64,000 nt of DNA, from NCBI GenBank assembly GCA_037969175.1, contig JBBKWX010000105.1:4888-68887 (forward strand). The letters run 5' to 3'. Below the pieces are notes generated by a model. It was not told the origin of the DNA and ran no database searches. It saw only the letters and a program-made list of their open reading frames with translations. The DNA is from JBBKWX01 sp037969175. Lineage in GTDB: Bacteria > Bacteroidota > Bacteroidia > AKYH767-A > JBBKVM01. Positions 53,165-62,381 of this stretch are shown piece after piece (the first letter of the stretch is position 1; each line of letters begins with the position of its first letter). The position numbers were made by a program, and so were the translations under genes.

Positions 53165-53767
53165 TTATTTTTTTTCAGTTCCCCCACCCCCAGTTGAACC
53201 ACCAGAAGGAGTTGCGTTGGTGCCCGACTTGGATCCACTAACATCTCCTGCACTGTAACCCATTGCCTTTAAGATTTCATCACTTTTGTCGTATTTAACA
53301 TTTGTATAAAGCATGATGAGGTCACTTGACTTGTCAAAGATAAAGGCATAACTATTATCCTCAGCGTATTTTTTTACGGCATTAAAAATCTTGTCCTGAA
53401 TTGGTTTAACCAACTCTTGTTTCTTTTTATAAAGATCACCTTCATATCCAAATTTTTGTTTTTGATATTCTTTGACATCTTTTTCTTTATTCATTACTTC
53501 ATCTTCTCTTTTTTTGCGCATTTCTTCAGTCAGCAATACTTGCTCGGCCTGATACGTTTTGTAGAGTTTTTCGATGGTTGCGTACTTAGACTCGATCTCT
53601 TTCTGCCATTGAACCGATAACTGGTCTAATTGCTGTTGAGCTGATTTATATTCAGCAATATTATCGAGGATATATTGTGTATCCACGTAACATGATTTTT
53701 GTGCTTTAAGTTCAACTGAGTTGAAAATTGCGGCTGTCAAAGCAACGATAGCGATAATTTTTTTCAT
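53165..53767 (-). CDS. Periplasmic chaperone OmpH/Skp, copy 1
   Basis: 200 aa with signal peptide (about 1-22). SCYVDTQYILDNIAEYKSAQQQLDQL, charged coiled coil, then YAFIFDKSSDLIMLYTNVKYDKSDEILKAMGY. A Gly/Ser/Thr-rich tail of about 25 residues is absent from copy 2. It lies 18 nt behind bamA and is co-transcribed. Pairs of ompH genes here are general in Bacteroidota. Confidence 0.92.
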   Translation of the reverse strand: MKKIIAIVALTAAIFNSVELKAQKSCYVDTQYILDNIAEYKSAQQQLDQLSVQWQKEIESKYATIEKLYKTYQAEQVLLTEEMRKKREDEVMNKEKDVKEYQKQKFGYEGDLYKKKQELVKPIQDKIFNAVKKYAEDNSYAFIFDKSSDLIMLYTNVKYDKSDEILKAMGYSAGDVSGSKSGTNATPSGGSTGGGGTEKK

Positions 53768-53785
53768 GTTAATTCTATTTAATAT

Positions 53786-56260
53786 TTAAAACTGCTGTCC
53801 AATTGAGAAATGAAACTCCCCGGATTTTCCAAGTTTACTTGAGATATCATCGAAAGGTATTCCATAATCAAGACCTAATAAACCAAACATGGGAAGATAA
53901 ATTCTTAAACCAATACCTGCAGAACGCTTCATATCAAATGGGTCAAAATCTACAGGACGATACCATGAATTTCCACCTTCAACAAACGCTAGTCCATAAA
54001 CAGTTGCGGATGGATTTAGTGATACAGGATAACGCATTTCGAAAGTAAATTTGTCAAAAACTGTGCCACCAGCCGATGGAGACAGGCTATTATTCGGATA
54101 TCCACGTAAGCCGATGATCTCTCTTCCATCCAATGCAAAACCTGATAAACCGTCACCTCCAAGATAAAATCTCTCAAAGGGTGCTTGTCCCAAAGCCCCG
54201 GAATACAATCCTAAAATACCGAAGTTTGCTTTTACATTCAACACCAGATTTCCTACAAGTTTTGTTACCCATGAAGAAGTGAATTTCCATTTATGAAACT
54301 CTATCCATTTGTATTTTTCCTGAGCACTTAGCGTAGAATAGTCTTTATCAGAGAACAAGGAATAAGGAGGTGTAAATTGAGCACTTATACTAAATTGACT
54401 TCCAGATCTTGGATAGATTGGCTGATCGATCGAGCTTCTTGTTATACTGGTTCTGAAATTAAGATTGTTTGCGTAACCATTACTAAACAAAAATGAAGTT
54501 GCATAATTATCCAGGTTATAGTTTTGAAAAGATACTTCATTGTAAATAGAGAAGTAATCATCCGGCCAGGTCAATCTTTTACCCAACCCCAATGAAGCTC
54601 CACTAATTACTATAGATTGGCGTGACGCATCTCCTCTGCTTACTCCATTAGATTGTATGGAATGGAATACCGAAACACTAAGCGAATTCGGTTTTTTACC
54701 ACCAAGCCAGGGTTCTGTGAAAGAAGCATTGTATGATTGATAAAACTTGCCATTTGTTTGTCCACGCAGTGATAATCTTTGACCGTCACCTGAAGGAAGT
54801 GGTGTCCATGCACCTCTGTTAAAGAAGTTCCTTGCCGAGAAGTTATTGAACGAGACACCGAGTGTTCCAACAAGTTGCCCTGCTCCCCAACCACCTGAAA
54901 CTTCAATCTGATCGGATGCTTTTTCTTCCACTTCGTATTCGATATCAACTGTTCCGTCGGCCGGATTTGGTTTTGGAGTAACGTTAAGTTTTTCAGCATT
55001 AAAAAATCCTAGCTGAGCAAGTTCTCTTTGGGTTCTGATGATATCACTCCTATTAAACAATTGTCCGGGTCTTGTCCTGATCTCACGCATAACCACCCTA
55101 TCATTGGTCTTTGTATTTCCTTTGACAGTAACTTTATTGATTCTGGCTTGTTTTCCTTCATAGATCCTCATTTCAACATCTATCGAATCTCCTGCCACCT
55201 GAATCTCAACCGGAGTTACCTGAAAAAATAAATAACCATCATCCATATAAAGAGATGTTATGTCTTTACTGCTTGGATTTAGGTAAAGGTTAGCTTCCAG
55301 TAAAGTTTGACTATACAGATCTCCTTTTTTTATTCCCAAAATGGCATCAAGTTCTTCATCTGTATATTTTGTATTACCAAGCCAGGTGATTTCCCTGAAG
55401 TAATACTTCATTCCCTCATCAATTTTGATATCAATATTGATGGTCTTGCTATTATGTGAATAGACGGTATCTGAAACGATCATCGCATCTCTGTATCCCT
55501 TGCCTTGATACTTAGACAATACTTTCTTCTTATCTTTTTCGTAATTATCTTCCAGGAATTTGGATGCAGTGAATACCCTATAAAACAATTTTTGCTTGGT
55601 ATCTTTCATCGCACCTCTCAGTTTTTTGTCACTGAAAACGGTGTTGCCTTCAAAATTTATCCTATGAATCTTTATCTTTTTCTGTTTATCTACTACGACG
55701 CGTAATATTTTACTATTGATCCCGGTTGAATCTACTTCTTCTTCGATCTTGACAGAAGCATTCAAATATCCTTTATCACGATAATAAGTTTCAACCTTAT
55801 CGATGGTAGTTACGATCAGGTTTTCAGTAATCACTTTTCCTCTCGAAAGGTTGATTATTTCTCTGATCTTATCAGCTTCTGATTTGGAAGCACCTGAAAA
55901 TGCGAACTTCGAAAGCCTTGGTCTTTCCAATAGCTGCAAATCAAGAAATATTATATTCCCCTGAATCTTGGAAGCAATAATTGACACATCTGCAAACAAA
56001 CCCTGTTTCCAAAGATTATCTATAGCTTGGGAGACCTTTTCTCCCGGAATTTTAATTGTTTGGCCAACCTTCAGGCCTGAAACTGTGATTAATACTTGTT
56101 CATCTAAAGTTTGGGTGCCGGTCACGGTAATGCCACCAATCTCATATTCTTTTGGGCTGCTATAATCAAACTGGTCTTCAGAACCAACTGAGATCTGAGC
56201 CCAAGAAGTATTTAGTCCAAAACATATTAATGCAAAAACGGAGGCAATCTTTTTCATCAT
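53786..56260 (-). CDS. bamA: Outer-membrane protein assembly factor BamA
   Basis: Inserts beta-barrels into the outer membrane. 824 aa from the ATG at 56260 (or 56257), just after the uppS stop. Signal peptide ends WAQ (about 27). Five POTRA-like domains span roughly residues 40-430 (for example GITVTGTQTLDEQVL, IHRINFEGNTVFSDKKL, INKVTVKGNTKTNDRVV). The Omp85 barrel has GLRGYPNNSLSPSAGG and ends EFHFSIGQQF. It lies between uppS and two ompH chaperones, an assembly unit. Confidence 0.96.
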   Translation of the reverse strand: MMKKIASVFALICFGLNTSWAQISVGSEDQFDYSSPKEYEIGGITVTGTQTLDEQVLITVSGLKVGQTIKIPGEKVSQAIDNLWKQGLFADVSIIASKIQGNIIFLDLQLLERPRLSKFAFSGASKSEADKIREIINLSRGKVITENLIVTTIDKVETYYRDKGYLNASVKIEEEVDSTGINSKILRVVVDKQKKIKIHRINFEGNTVFSDKKLRGAMKDTKQKLFYRVFTASKFLEDNYEKDKKKVLSKYQGKGYRDAMIVSDTVYSHNSKTINIDIKIDEGMKYYFREITWLGNTKYTDEELDAILGIKKGDLYSQTLLEANLYLNPSSKDITSLYMDDGYLFFQVTPVEIQVAGDSIDVEMRIYEGKQARINKVTVKGNTKTNDRVVMREIRTRPGQLFNRSDIIRTQRELAQLGFFNAEKLNVTPKPNPADGTVDIEYEVEEKASDQIEVSGGWGAGQLVGTLGVSFNNFSARNFFNRGAWTPLPSGDGQRLSLRGQTNGKFYQSYNASFTEPWLGGKKPNSLSVSVFHSIQSNGVSRGDASRQSIVISGASLGLGKRLTWPDDYFSIYNEVSFQNYNLDNYATSFLFSNGYANNLNFRTSITRSSIDQPIYPRSGSQFSISAQFTPPYSLFSDKDYSTLSAQEKYKWIEFHKWKFTSSWVTKLVGNLVLNVKANFGILGLYSGALGQAPFERFYLGGDGLSGFALDGREIIGLRGYPNNSLSPSAGGTVFDKFTFEMRYPVSLNPSATVYGLAFVEGGNSWYRPVDFDPFDMKRSAGIGLRIYLPMFGLLGLDYGIPFDDISSKLGKSGEFHFSIGQQF

Positions 56261-56261
56261 C

Positions 56262-57008
56262 TTAACTAGGTGTAATTTGCTCACTTGTCATTCCAAACCT
56301 TCTTTCTCTTTGCTGATAGCTAACTATCGCTTCATAAAGATCTTCCTTTCGGAAATCGGGCCAGAGTTTATTTGTAAAGTATAACTCTGTATAGGCGATC
56401 TGCCATAGTAAAAAGTTACTAATTCTATATTCGCCACTTGTACGAATCATCAATTCGGGATCAGGAATATTTGATGTACTTAAGTATTCAATAAATTTCT
56501 TTTCGTCAATTTGTTCCGGATCTAACTTACCTGAAACAGCATCCTGTGCAATTTGTTTTGCTGCATTCAACAATTCCCATCTGGAGCTATAACTCAAAGC
56601 TACGACCAAGGTCATTCTTTTGTTATTGGCTGTAAATTCCATTGCTTCTTTCAATTCTCTTCTGCACTTCTCCGGCAATGCGTTCAAATCACCAATTACA
56701 TCTAAACGAATCTCATTTTTCATCAAGGTCTTTCTTTCTTTATTGATTGCAGAGACTAACAATTCCATCAGCATATCAACTTCGATCCTTGGTCTATTCC
56801 AATTCTCGGTTGAGAAAGCGTAAAGTGTCAAATATTTGACACCTAATTCTGCAGCTCCTTCAACCGTTTGCTTAACAGCCTCCACTCCATTCTTATGCCC
56901 AAAAGTTCTGAGTTTTCCACGTTGTCGAGCCCAGCGGCCATTACCATCCATGATGATAGCAATATGCCCGGGTATTCGGGTTTCGTCAATTTTATCTTTA
57001 AAACTCAT
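56262..57008 (-). CDS. uppS: Isoprenyl transferase (undecaprenyl diphosphate synthase)
   Basis: Makes C55-PP, the lipid carrier for peptidoglycan and O-antigen. 248 aa: IAIIMDGNGRWARQRG with catalytic Asp, HKNGVEAVK, YLTLYAFSTENWNRP, and the closing DPELMIRTSGEYRISNFLLWQIAYTELYFT. It overlaps no gene but abuts bamA. Confidence 0.96.
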   Translation of the reverse strand: MSFKDKIDETRIPGHIAIIMDGNGRWARQRGKLRTFGHKNGVEAVKQTVEGAAELGVKYLTLYAFSTENWNRPRIEVDMLMELLVSAINKERKTLMKNEIRLDVIGDLNALPEKCRRELKEAMEFTANNKRMTLVVALSYSSRWELLNAAKQIAQDAVSGKLDPEQIDEKKFIEYLSTSNIPDPELMIRTSGEYRISNFLLWQIAYTELYFTNKLWPDFRKEDLYEAIVSYQQRERRFGMTSEQITPS

Positions 57009-57071
57009 AGGAGGCTCAAAAGCGGGTGCAAGTTAATAAAATCAATGCAATGGAAGGCTTAAGATTCAGAC

Positions 57072-57899
57072 TCATTTGAACGAATCGCAATCTATTTTAT
57101 TGGGATTTCCCAATCTTATTGCAAGACTAATTCCTGCGATCATATATCTGTCAGGGTTTGTAGAATTACCCCTTTGTTTCCCGTCATAATTATCATTTTG
57201 AGCATTCTGAGATCTGTCGCTTAGAATATATGATTCCGGCCCGTTTTCAGCTAATAATATGGATCTGTCTACATAAGTTGTACTCACATCATCCAGATAA
57301 TCTGTGAATGCCTGTCTGATCCCCAATTCAAGATTCACTCCTATCCTTTTACTCAAACTAAATTTGAGTCCTCCGCCCATGATCAAAGATCCTTGGGTCA
57401 ATTTATACTTTTCTCGATCCGGATAGGCTGATGTGCCCTGGCCTTCAGTGCCTAAAGGCTGTAATTCTATCCATTCATCATTTAACTCAGCCTCAGGTTT
57501 ATATCCAAAAACAGAGAATCCGGAAAAAATGAAAGGGGTAAATGGCCAATCTGTATTTCCAATAAAAAAGGGAAAAAAATTAAACTCAACCACACCGGCT
57601 AATTCTGTAATATTAGATCTAAAGGATAGATTTCTGACCCTGTCGTATAAATAATTTGAGTTCGAATCAGCTCCACTGATCTTTGCCCTGTTCAGTGCAA
57701 GTTTAAGTGAATAATGCGGATTTATATTATACCTGTATTGCAGACCATAGGCCAGGTGCATCTCTTTGGTATCAAACAGATTATTATTCAACTCACCTTT
57801 ATATGATGAAGCTCCACCGAACAAGACTATTTCATGTCGCTGTCCATATGTGGTAAGCGAAATCAAACTAAAAAATAAAATAATGCTGAAGTTTTTCAT
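57072..57899 (-). CDS. DUF6089-type outer-membrane protein, copy 2
   Basis: 275 aa with signal peptide (about 1-19). HEIVLFGGASSYKGELNNN, FDTKEMHLAYGLQYRYNI, RNLSFRSNITELAGVVEFNFF and FSGFSVFGYKPEAELNDEW match copy 1 (57954-58865) block for block. The strand pattern predicts a beta-barrel. Function unknown; position in the uppS-bamA operon suggests envelope work. Confidence 0.82.
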   Translation of the reverse strand: MKNFSIILFFSLISLTTYGQRHEIVLFGGASSYKGELNNNLFDTKEMHLAYGLQYRYNINPHYSLKLALNRAKISGADSNSNYLYDRVRNLSFRSNITELAGVVEFNFFPFFIGNTDWPFTPFIFSGFSVFGYKPEAELNDEWIELQPLGTEGQGTSAYPDREKYKLTQGSLIMGGGLKFSLSKRIGVNLELGIRQAFTDYLDDVSTTYVDRSILLAENGPESYILSDRSQNAQNDNYDGKQRGNSTNPDRYMIAGISLAIRLGNPNKIDCDSFK

Positions 57900-57900
57900 G

Positions 57901-57917
57901 AAGCAGTTTTCCTGCTT
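57901..57917. repeat. Short inverted repeat before the second DUF6089 gene
   Basis: AAGCAG (57901-57906) and CTGCTT (57912-57917) around TTTTC, 1 nt from the start codon at 57899. It could fold at the ribosome-binding region. Confidence 0.3.
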
Positions 57918-57953
57918 AAGAATACGTAAGTAAAAAGCAAATTATTGTACAGA

Positions 57954-58865
57954 TCAAAATCTGGGAAAAAGATCCCTTCCGGTTAATATTTTGTAATTAA
58001 TATTAATCACACCAAACATATAAGAATCTTTATCTCTTGGATCACCTCTTTGTGCCCCGGGAGATGTGATACTTGGAAATTCCCCATCAGAGCGATCTGC
58101 AAGTGCAGCTGCCAGAGGTCCTTCCGTTTGAAGTATCAGGTTATTATCATAATAAGTTCTGCTAACATCATCGATATAGTCGGTGAATGTTTTACGTAGA
58201 CCCAATTCCAGGCCTAATCCCCAACGACGGTCAAAAGTATATTTGAAACCAAGGCCGATGGGCAAGGCAATTTGTATTCTGCTATATGGTTCCCGGTTTG
58301 CAAAGTGTGTTTGTCCTTCAGTATGTAAAGGCTGAAGATCATACCACTTGCCACCAATTTGAGCCTGAGGGTTAAAATAAAATACGCCAATACCACCGAA
58401 AGTATAAACATACATCTCATATCCTCTTGAACCTCTGATTCCTCTGAGACGATATCTGGCTCCAAATCGTTCTTTCATGAAAGACGCTTCAAAATTAGTA
58501 CTCAGCTCTAATATATTAGATCGGAAAGAAAGATTACGGTAGTTTCGAAAAAACTCAGTTGTAAGTTTATCATCGCCAGTCACTTTACCATAAGTGAATT
58601 TTGTGTTTATAGCAAAATACTCGGTTAGTTTGTAACGCAAACCTACCACAGCTGCCATTCGGGTTTGGTTAAACTCAAGATCTTTAAAATAATTGGTACC
58701 AATTTGATTGGCCCCACCCAATTCACCGAGAAAGTTAGAAGCGCCTAAACCAAGATGGGCTTCCATTCTATAGGATTTCCAACGATTAGATTTACGATAT
58801 TTCTTCTGAGCAAAAGAAACAACAGGCATTATTGCAACCAGGAGCAGAATTAGTATTTTTCTCAT
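57954..58865 (-). CDS. DUF6089-type outer-membrane protein, copy 1
   Basis: 303 aa with signal peptide (about 1-19). RMEAHLGLGASNFLGELGGANQIG, NYRNLSFRSNILELSTNFEASF, YTFGGIGVFYFNPQAQI, and GLGLELGLRKTFTDYIDDVSRTYYDNN recur in copy 2. A tandem duplication of one gene, now divergent. A TATATTTG promoter box lies upstream, so this pair may also be expressed apart from nadK. Confidence 0.82.
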   Translation of the reverse strand: MRKILILLLVAIMPVVSFAQKKYRKSNRWKSYRMEAHLGLGASNFLGELGGANQIGTNYFKDLEFNQTRMAAVVGLRYKLTEYFAINTKFTYGKVTGDDKLTTEFFRNYRNLSFRSNILELSTNFEASFMKERFGARYRLRGIRGSRGYEMYVYTFGGIGVFYFNPQAQIGGKWYDLQPLHTEGQTHFANREPYSRIQIALPIGLGFKYTFDRRWGLGLELGLRKTFTDYIDDVSRTYYDNNLILQTEGPLAAALADRSDGEFPSITSPGAQRGDPRDKDSYMFGVININYKILTGRDLFPRF

Positions 58866-58885
58866 ATCAATGTGGCAGTAAACAG

Positions 58886-58893
58886 CAAATATA
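58886..58893 (-). promoter_or_regulatory. -7 box before DUF6089 copy 1
   Basis: The complement reads TATATTTG, exact TAnnTTTG, 20 nt before the ATG at 58865. No clear -33 element. Confidence 0.45.
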
Positions 58894-58927
58894 ATATAAA
58901 TTGTTTGTCTCTAGCGAGGGTTTCAGG

Positions 58928-59806
58928 TCAATTTCTACTATCCTTACCCCACATTAGTTTTTCTCTGAGTGTACTTAAGAAATTTTGATTGTTGAGCCGG
59001 ACCAGATTTAGCTCAAAAGGGGCTTTTCTGACAGCCATATGGACACTTGCGTCGATTGTAACAGATCTGCTGTCAAGTGCTGCAAGAAAATTACTGCTTC
59101 TACCTTCAACTTCCAGGGAGATCACATTTTTATCTGCAACAACGATAGGTCTCACATTCAGATTGTGTGGGGCAATGGGAGTGATAACAAAATCTGTAGA
59201 TTGAGGAGCCACAATGGGCCCACCACAGCTCAGGCTATAGCCTGTGGATCCTGTTGGAGTTGAAATTATCAGGCCATCAGCCCAATATGAATTGAGATAC
59301 TCTCCATTCAAATACGCATGGATGGTTACCATTGAAGAGGTATCCTTTTTATGAATTGTCAATTCATTCAATGCATATCTATTCTCTCCGAAAATACCTT
59401 TATTGGTTTCGAGTTCTATAAGGCTCCTGTTATCTAATGAATAATGCCCCTTGATCAGGGATGAAATAGCTTCTAACGAACTCTCATGCGGAGTTGCAGC
59501 AAGGAATCCTAGCCTGCCTGTGTTTATTCCCATTACCGGAATGCCGGAATCACGAACCAAACTGACGGTATCCAGTAAAGTTCCGTCTCCACCCAAACTA
59601 ATCATAAAATCCACTTTTGATTTCAGGTCTTCATGGATTTTGAATGATTCCTTTATTGATATCGTTTTATCTCTACGACTTATATATTCAGCATAGGCAT
59701 CATACATCGTAAATGTATGCCCCTCCTGGTTCAATTTTTCTATCAGAGCCGGGAGCATGGGAGGTAATTCCTTTGACGAGGCTCGTCCGTATATAGCGAA
59801 ATGCAT
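58928..59806 (-). CDS. nadK: NAD kinase
   Basis: Phosphorylates NAD to NADP. 292 aa: FMISLGGDGTLLDTV holds the GGDG motif, GINTGRLGFLA follows, and the YSLSCGGPIVAPQ signature marks the NAD site. It is 6 nt behind the BamA-like gene. With nadE elsewhere in the window it covers two late NAD(P) steps. Confidence 0.96.
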   Translation of the reverse strand: MHFAIYGRASSKELPPMLPALIEKLNQEGHTFTMYDAYAEYISRRDKTISIKESFKIHEDLKSKVDFMISLGGDGTLLDTVSLVRDSGIPVMGINTGRLGFLAATPHESSLEAISSLIKGHYSLDNRSLIELETNKGIFGENRYALNELTIHKKDTSSMVTIHAYLNGEYLNSYWADGLIISTPTGSTGYSLSCGGPIVAPQSTDFVITPIAPHNLNVRPIVVADKNVISLEVEGRSSNFLAALDSRSVTIDASVHMAVRKAPFELNLVRLNNQNFLSTLREKLMWGKDSRN

Positions 59807-59812
59807 ATGTTC

Positions 59813-61237
59813 TTAAATAGGAGCAGTAAAGTTGATAAAAAAGCCTCGTTCTCCCAACCTGTTTATGGAATATTCAAACCTCATTACCAAACTATAATAT
59901 GTAACATAATCCAATCCTAATCCCCCTCCCAGCATAAATTCCTGATTAAACCCATTTGAGTTCGGGATATAAAAATCTCTTGCCCAACCCATATCCGCGT
60001 GTAAATTAAGATACAATGTATTGGGGATATCATTAAACTGTTTAAAAGGGATGAAGCCCAAATGAACTACTTTTTTTGGTAAGATATTGAATCTAATGTT
60101 ATTTCTATTCAAGATATAATCATTGGCTGCAATCACATAGGGTTCATAACCTCTAACAAATGAATTTGAAAATCCAAGAAACCGGGTTTGGGAGAAAGGA
60201 TTGACCAACTTAGAACCAACTCTTCCCCGAATACCACTTGCAATAAAGAACTTCTTTCCCAGTGGTTTGTAGTAGCGGATAGATGAGCTAATATTAAAAT
60301 GGTCAACATCATTGTTGAAAATGCCGTCTTTTTGAATTTTGAAGTCAGTATAGTATCCTTCCAATGGATAATTCTTATCATCTCTGTGATCATCAGAATA
60401 AAAATAGCTGAGTGCGAGATATTGTTGATTCCCTGAAGAATTACTGTGATACTGAGGATTTAATTTCAGAATCGTATCAGAAACATATTGGTCATGCGCT
60501 TCCAATTCAAGAATATGGTGTTCATAAAAACCAACTCTTCTTGAAAACTTTAAACTGATATCCAGCTGACGTTTCAGGAATTTATCATTATCCTTAAAAT
60601 AGATCAATTCATTATTTTCCAAAGCATAAGCCATCTCATGATTTCGTCTGTATGTTAACGTAAACGCTAATCCATTTCTATAATTCTCATCAAGGTACGG
60701 TATTACATGCTGAAGCAACAAAGCCTGATCGAAGCCATATTTAAATCCGGAATTTAATGTCTCATTCCTCCCTCTGAAATTATTGACCTGAACAAATAAA
60801 CCATATGATACCCTTGAGATATCTTTATCTTTCCACCATTCATTAAAATTCCTTTCATTAATATCAAATATGGGACTTGGCCAGATATACCATCTTTCAA
60901 CAAATTTAAAGGTCAGGTCAATTGTATGATCGTTGACATTGAGGTCAAAGTTTACGGAATTGAAAAGTTGTGTATTATTCAGGTTTCTAACAGATAATTC
61001 AAGCGCTGATAAGAGATCTGTTCCGACGTAAGCTGTATCAATTTTGACAGCCAACTCCCGATTCAAAAGAGGGACACGTGTGCGTTTATTTCCAACGAAG
61101 GCAATGCTTTTAATTATATAAAGTTCATCCCCTGAAATTGATGGGTGCTTGAGCGTATCGGAAGGTTGCGAAGCGTAGGTCTTAAAGCCGGGCAAGATGA
61201 GAACTACCAGAATTAATACTCTGAAAAGAATTGCCAT
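59813..61237 (-). CDS. Omp85-family (BamA/TamA-like) outer-membrane protein
   Basis: 474 aa with signal peptide (about 1-22). One POTRA-like domain (YIIKSIAFVGNKRTRVPLLNRELAV, about 46-115) then a surface-antigen barrel ending RLGERGFFINFTAPI. Much shorter than the 824-aa bamA nearby, with 1-2 POTRA domains rather than five, so it is a reduced Omp85 rather than BamA itself. The gene order CBS protein - this - nadK - uppS - bamA - ompH is widely kept in Bacteroidota. Substrate unknown. Confidence 0.85.
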   Translation of the reverse strand: MAILFRVLILVVLILPGFKTYASQPSDTLKHPSISGDELYIIKSIAFVGNKRTRVPLLNRELAVKIDTAYVGTDLLSALELSVRNLNNTQLFNSVNFDLNVNDHTIDLTFKFVERWYIWPSPIFDINERNFNEWWKDKDISRVSYGLFVQVNNFRGRNETLNSGFKYGFDQALLLQHVIPYLDENYRNGLAFTLTYRRNHEMAYALENNELIYFKDNDKFLKRQLDISLKFSRRVGFYEHHILELEAHDQYVSDTILKLNPQYHSNSSGNQQYLALSYFYSDDHRDDKNYPLEGYYTDFKIQKDGIFNNDVDHFNISSSIRYYKPLGKKFFIASGIRGRVGSKLVNPFSQTRFLGFSNSFVRGYEPYVIAANDYILNRNNIRFNILPKKVVHLGFIPFKQFNDIPNTLYLNLHADMGWARDFYIPNSNGFNQEFMLGGGLGLDYVTYYSLVMRFEYSINRLGERGFFINFTAPI

Positions 61238-61248
61238 CAGATGACCAA

Positions 61249-61911
61249 TCAGATATTCAAATAATTCATGAATGAATCGAATCGTTGTTTCATATCATCA
61301 TTAAATTCACTCTGATGAAATGATGCTTTGACGTGATAATCATATCTATAAAAAGAGGCAAGGATACGGGTCAGATCAGTTCTGTTAACCTTAAGAACAA
61401 CTTCCAGTTTTGTTGAGTCAGGATGTGATGAAATAGCTGTACTTAAGATCCTTGAATCATTGGATTCGACGATCTGTGCGATCTCTGAAAGTGAATAATC
61501 ATTCTGATTCAGTTCTAAAACAATGACACCTCCCGGATCAGCCACAGAAGCAGTTTTTGAAATGCTATCAATGATATCTCCAAGAGTGATTATACCCAAA
61601 TAATGATTCTCTTCATCCAGTACTGGAACTAGCGTCAGCTTAAGAGAGGAGACAAGTTTGAGAACTTCGTAAATATGCTGATTCTCGGTAACATAAGGTC
61701 GGAGTAAAGATAAACTATGATTACCCAAAGGTTCTTCGGGAGCATTCAGATTAAGTATATCCTCATCAGTGATCAAACCCAAAAAATGCACATTGTTTAC
61801 GATAGGCAAATGACTCACACGAAATTCTTCCATCCAACTCAGGGCTTTTAGTCCTGAATCCGAAGTTTTCAGAGGAGGGATCAAATCTTTTATAAGGTCT
61901 CTTGCCAGCAT
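61249..61911 (-). CDS. CBS-domain protein
   Basis: 220 aa, cytoplasmic. Two CBS domains: about 5-60 (WMEEFRVSHLPIVNNVHFLGLITDEDIL) and about 75-130 (LKLTLVPVLDEENHYLGIITLGDIID). The last 85 residues fold ACT-like (GGVIVLELNQNDYSLSEIAQIVESND). CBS pairs bind adenosine nucleotides and sense energy state; the partner is unknown. First gene of the envelope operon, 11 nt before the BamA-like gene. Confidence 0.85.
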   Translation of the reverse strand: MLARDLIKDLIPPLKTSDSGLKALSWMEEFRVSHLPIVNNVHFLGLITDEDILNLNAPEEPLGNHSLSLLRPYVTENQHIYEVLKLVSSLKLTLVPVLDEENHYLGIITLGDIIDSISKTASVADPGGVIVLELNQNDYSLSEIAQIVESNDSRILSTAISSHPDSTKLEVVLKVNRTDLTRILASFYRYDYHVKASFHQSEFNDDMKQRFDSFMNYLNI

Positions 61912-61954
61912 ATATCAATTGAACGCTTAAGTTTCATTTAAGTTATCAATACAA

Positions 61955-61962
61955 CAAACATA
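61955..61962 (-). promoter_or_regulatory. -7 box of the CBS/nadK/bamA operon
   Basis: The complement reads TATGTTTG, exact TAnnTTTG, 43 nt before the ATG at 61911. Confidence 0.5.
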
Positions 61963-62029
61963 GAAAGAAAATGATAAATTCGCATCAATAACTACAGCAT
62001 TATTACTTTTAGCCAAATCTGAAAATGCA

Positions 62030-62377
62030 ATGAGTTTTCATCTAAGGAATAAAATGAGCAAAGCAGGTTGTGTCACCCGACTGCTTTTACTGGTTGTTAT
62101 AACTGTAGGATTAGGATATTTATTTTTTGATAAAATCTATATTCCTGACCAGACACCATTTCGTGAAAATGTAATTGAGAATGAATCACACATTCCATAT
62201 AAAAAAACAGAGATCAATTCCCAGCAGGAACTTGACAGTTTAATTCGGGTTGCTAATATGTATTACGGGAATTCATATATAGACAGTATTTTGTTGCAAG
62301 AAAGTAATAATGCCAAGCTATTAAAGATCCGAATTCTTGTTAAGGATAAACCATCTGTAGCGGTAAAACCAAATTAA
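62030..62377 (+). CDS. Hypothetical single-pass membrane protein
   Basis: 115 aa (or 107 from the ATG at 62054). One membrane segment (about 17-34, RLLLLVVITVGLGYLFFD), then a hydrophilic exterior part with ESHIPYKKTEINSQQELDSLIRVANMYYGNSYIDSILLQ. No family recognised. 4 nt before pdxJ and probably co-transcribed; TACTTTTA, a near match to the -7 box, lies about 25 nt upstream. Confidence 0.65.
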   Translation: MSFHLRNKMSKAGCVTRLLLLVVITVGLGYLFFDKIYIPDQTPFRENVIENESHIPYKKTEINSQQELDSLIRVANMYYGNSYIDSILLQESNNAKLLKIRILVKDKPSVAVKPN

Positions 62378-62381
62378 GAAA

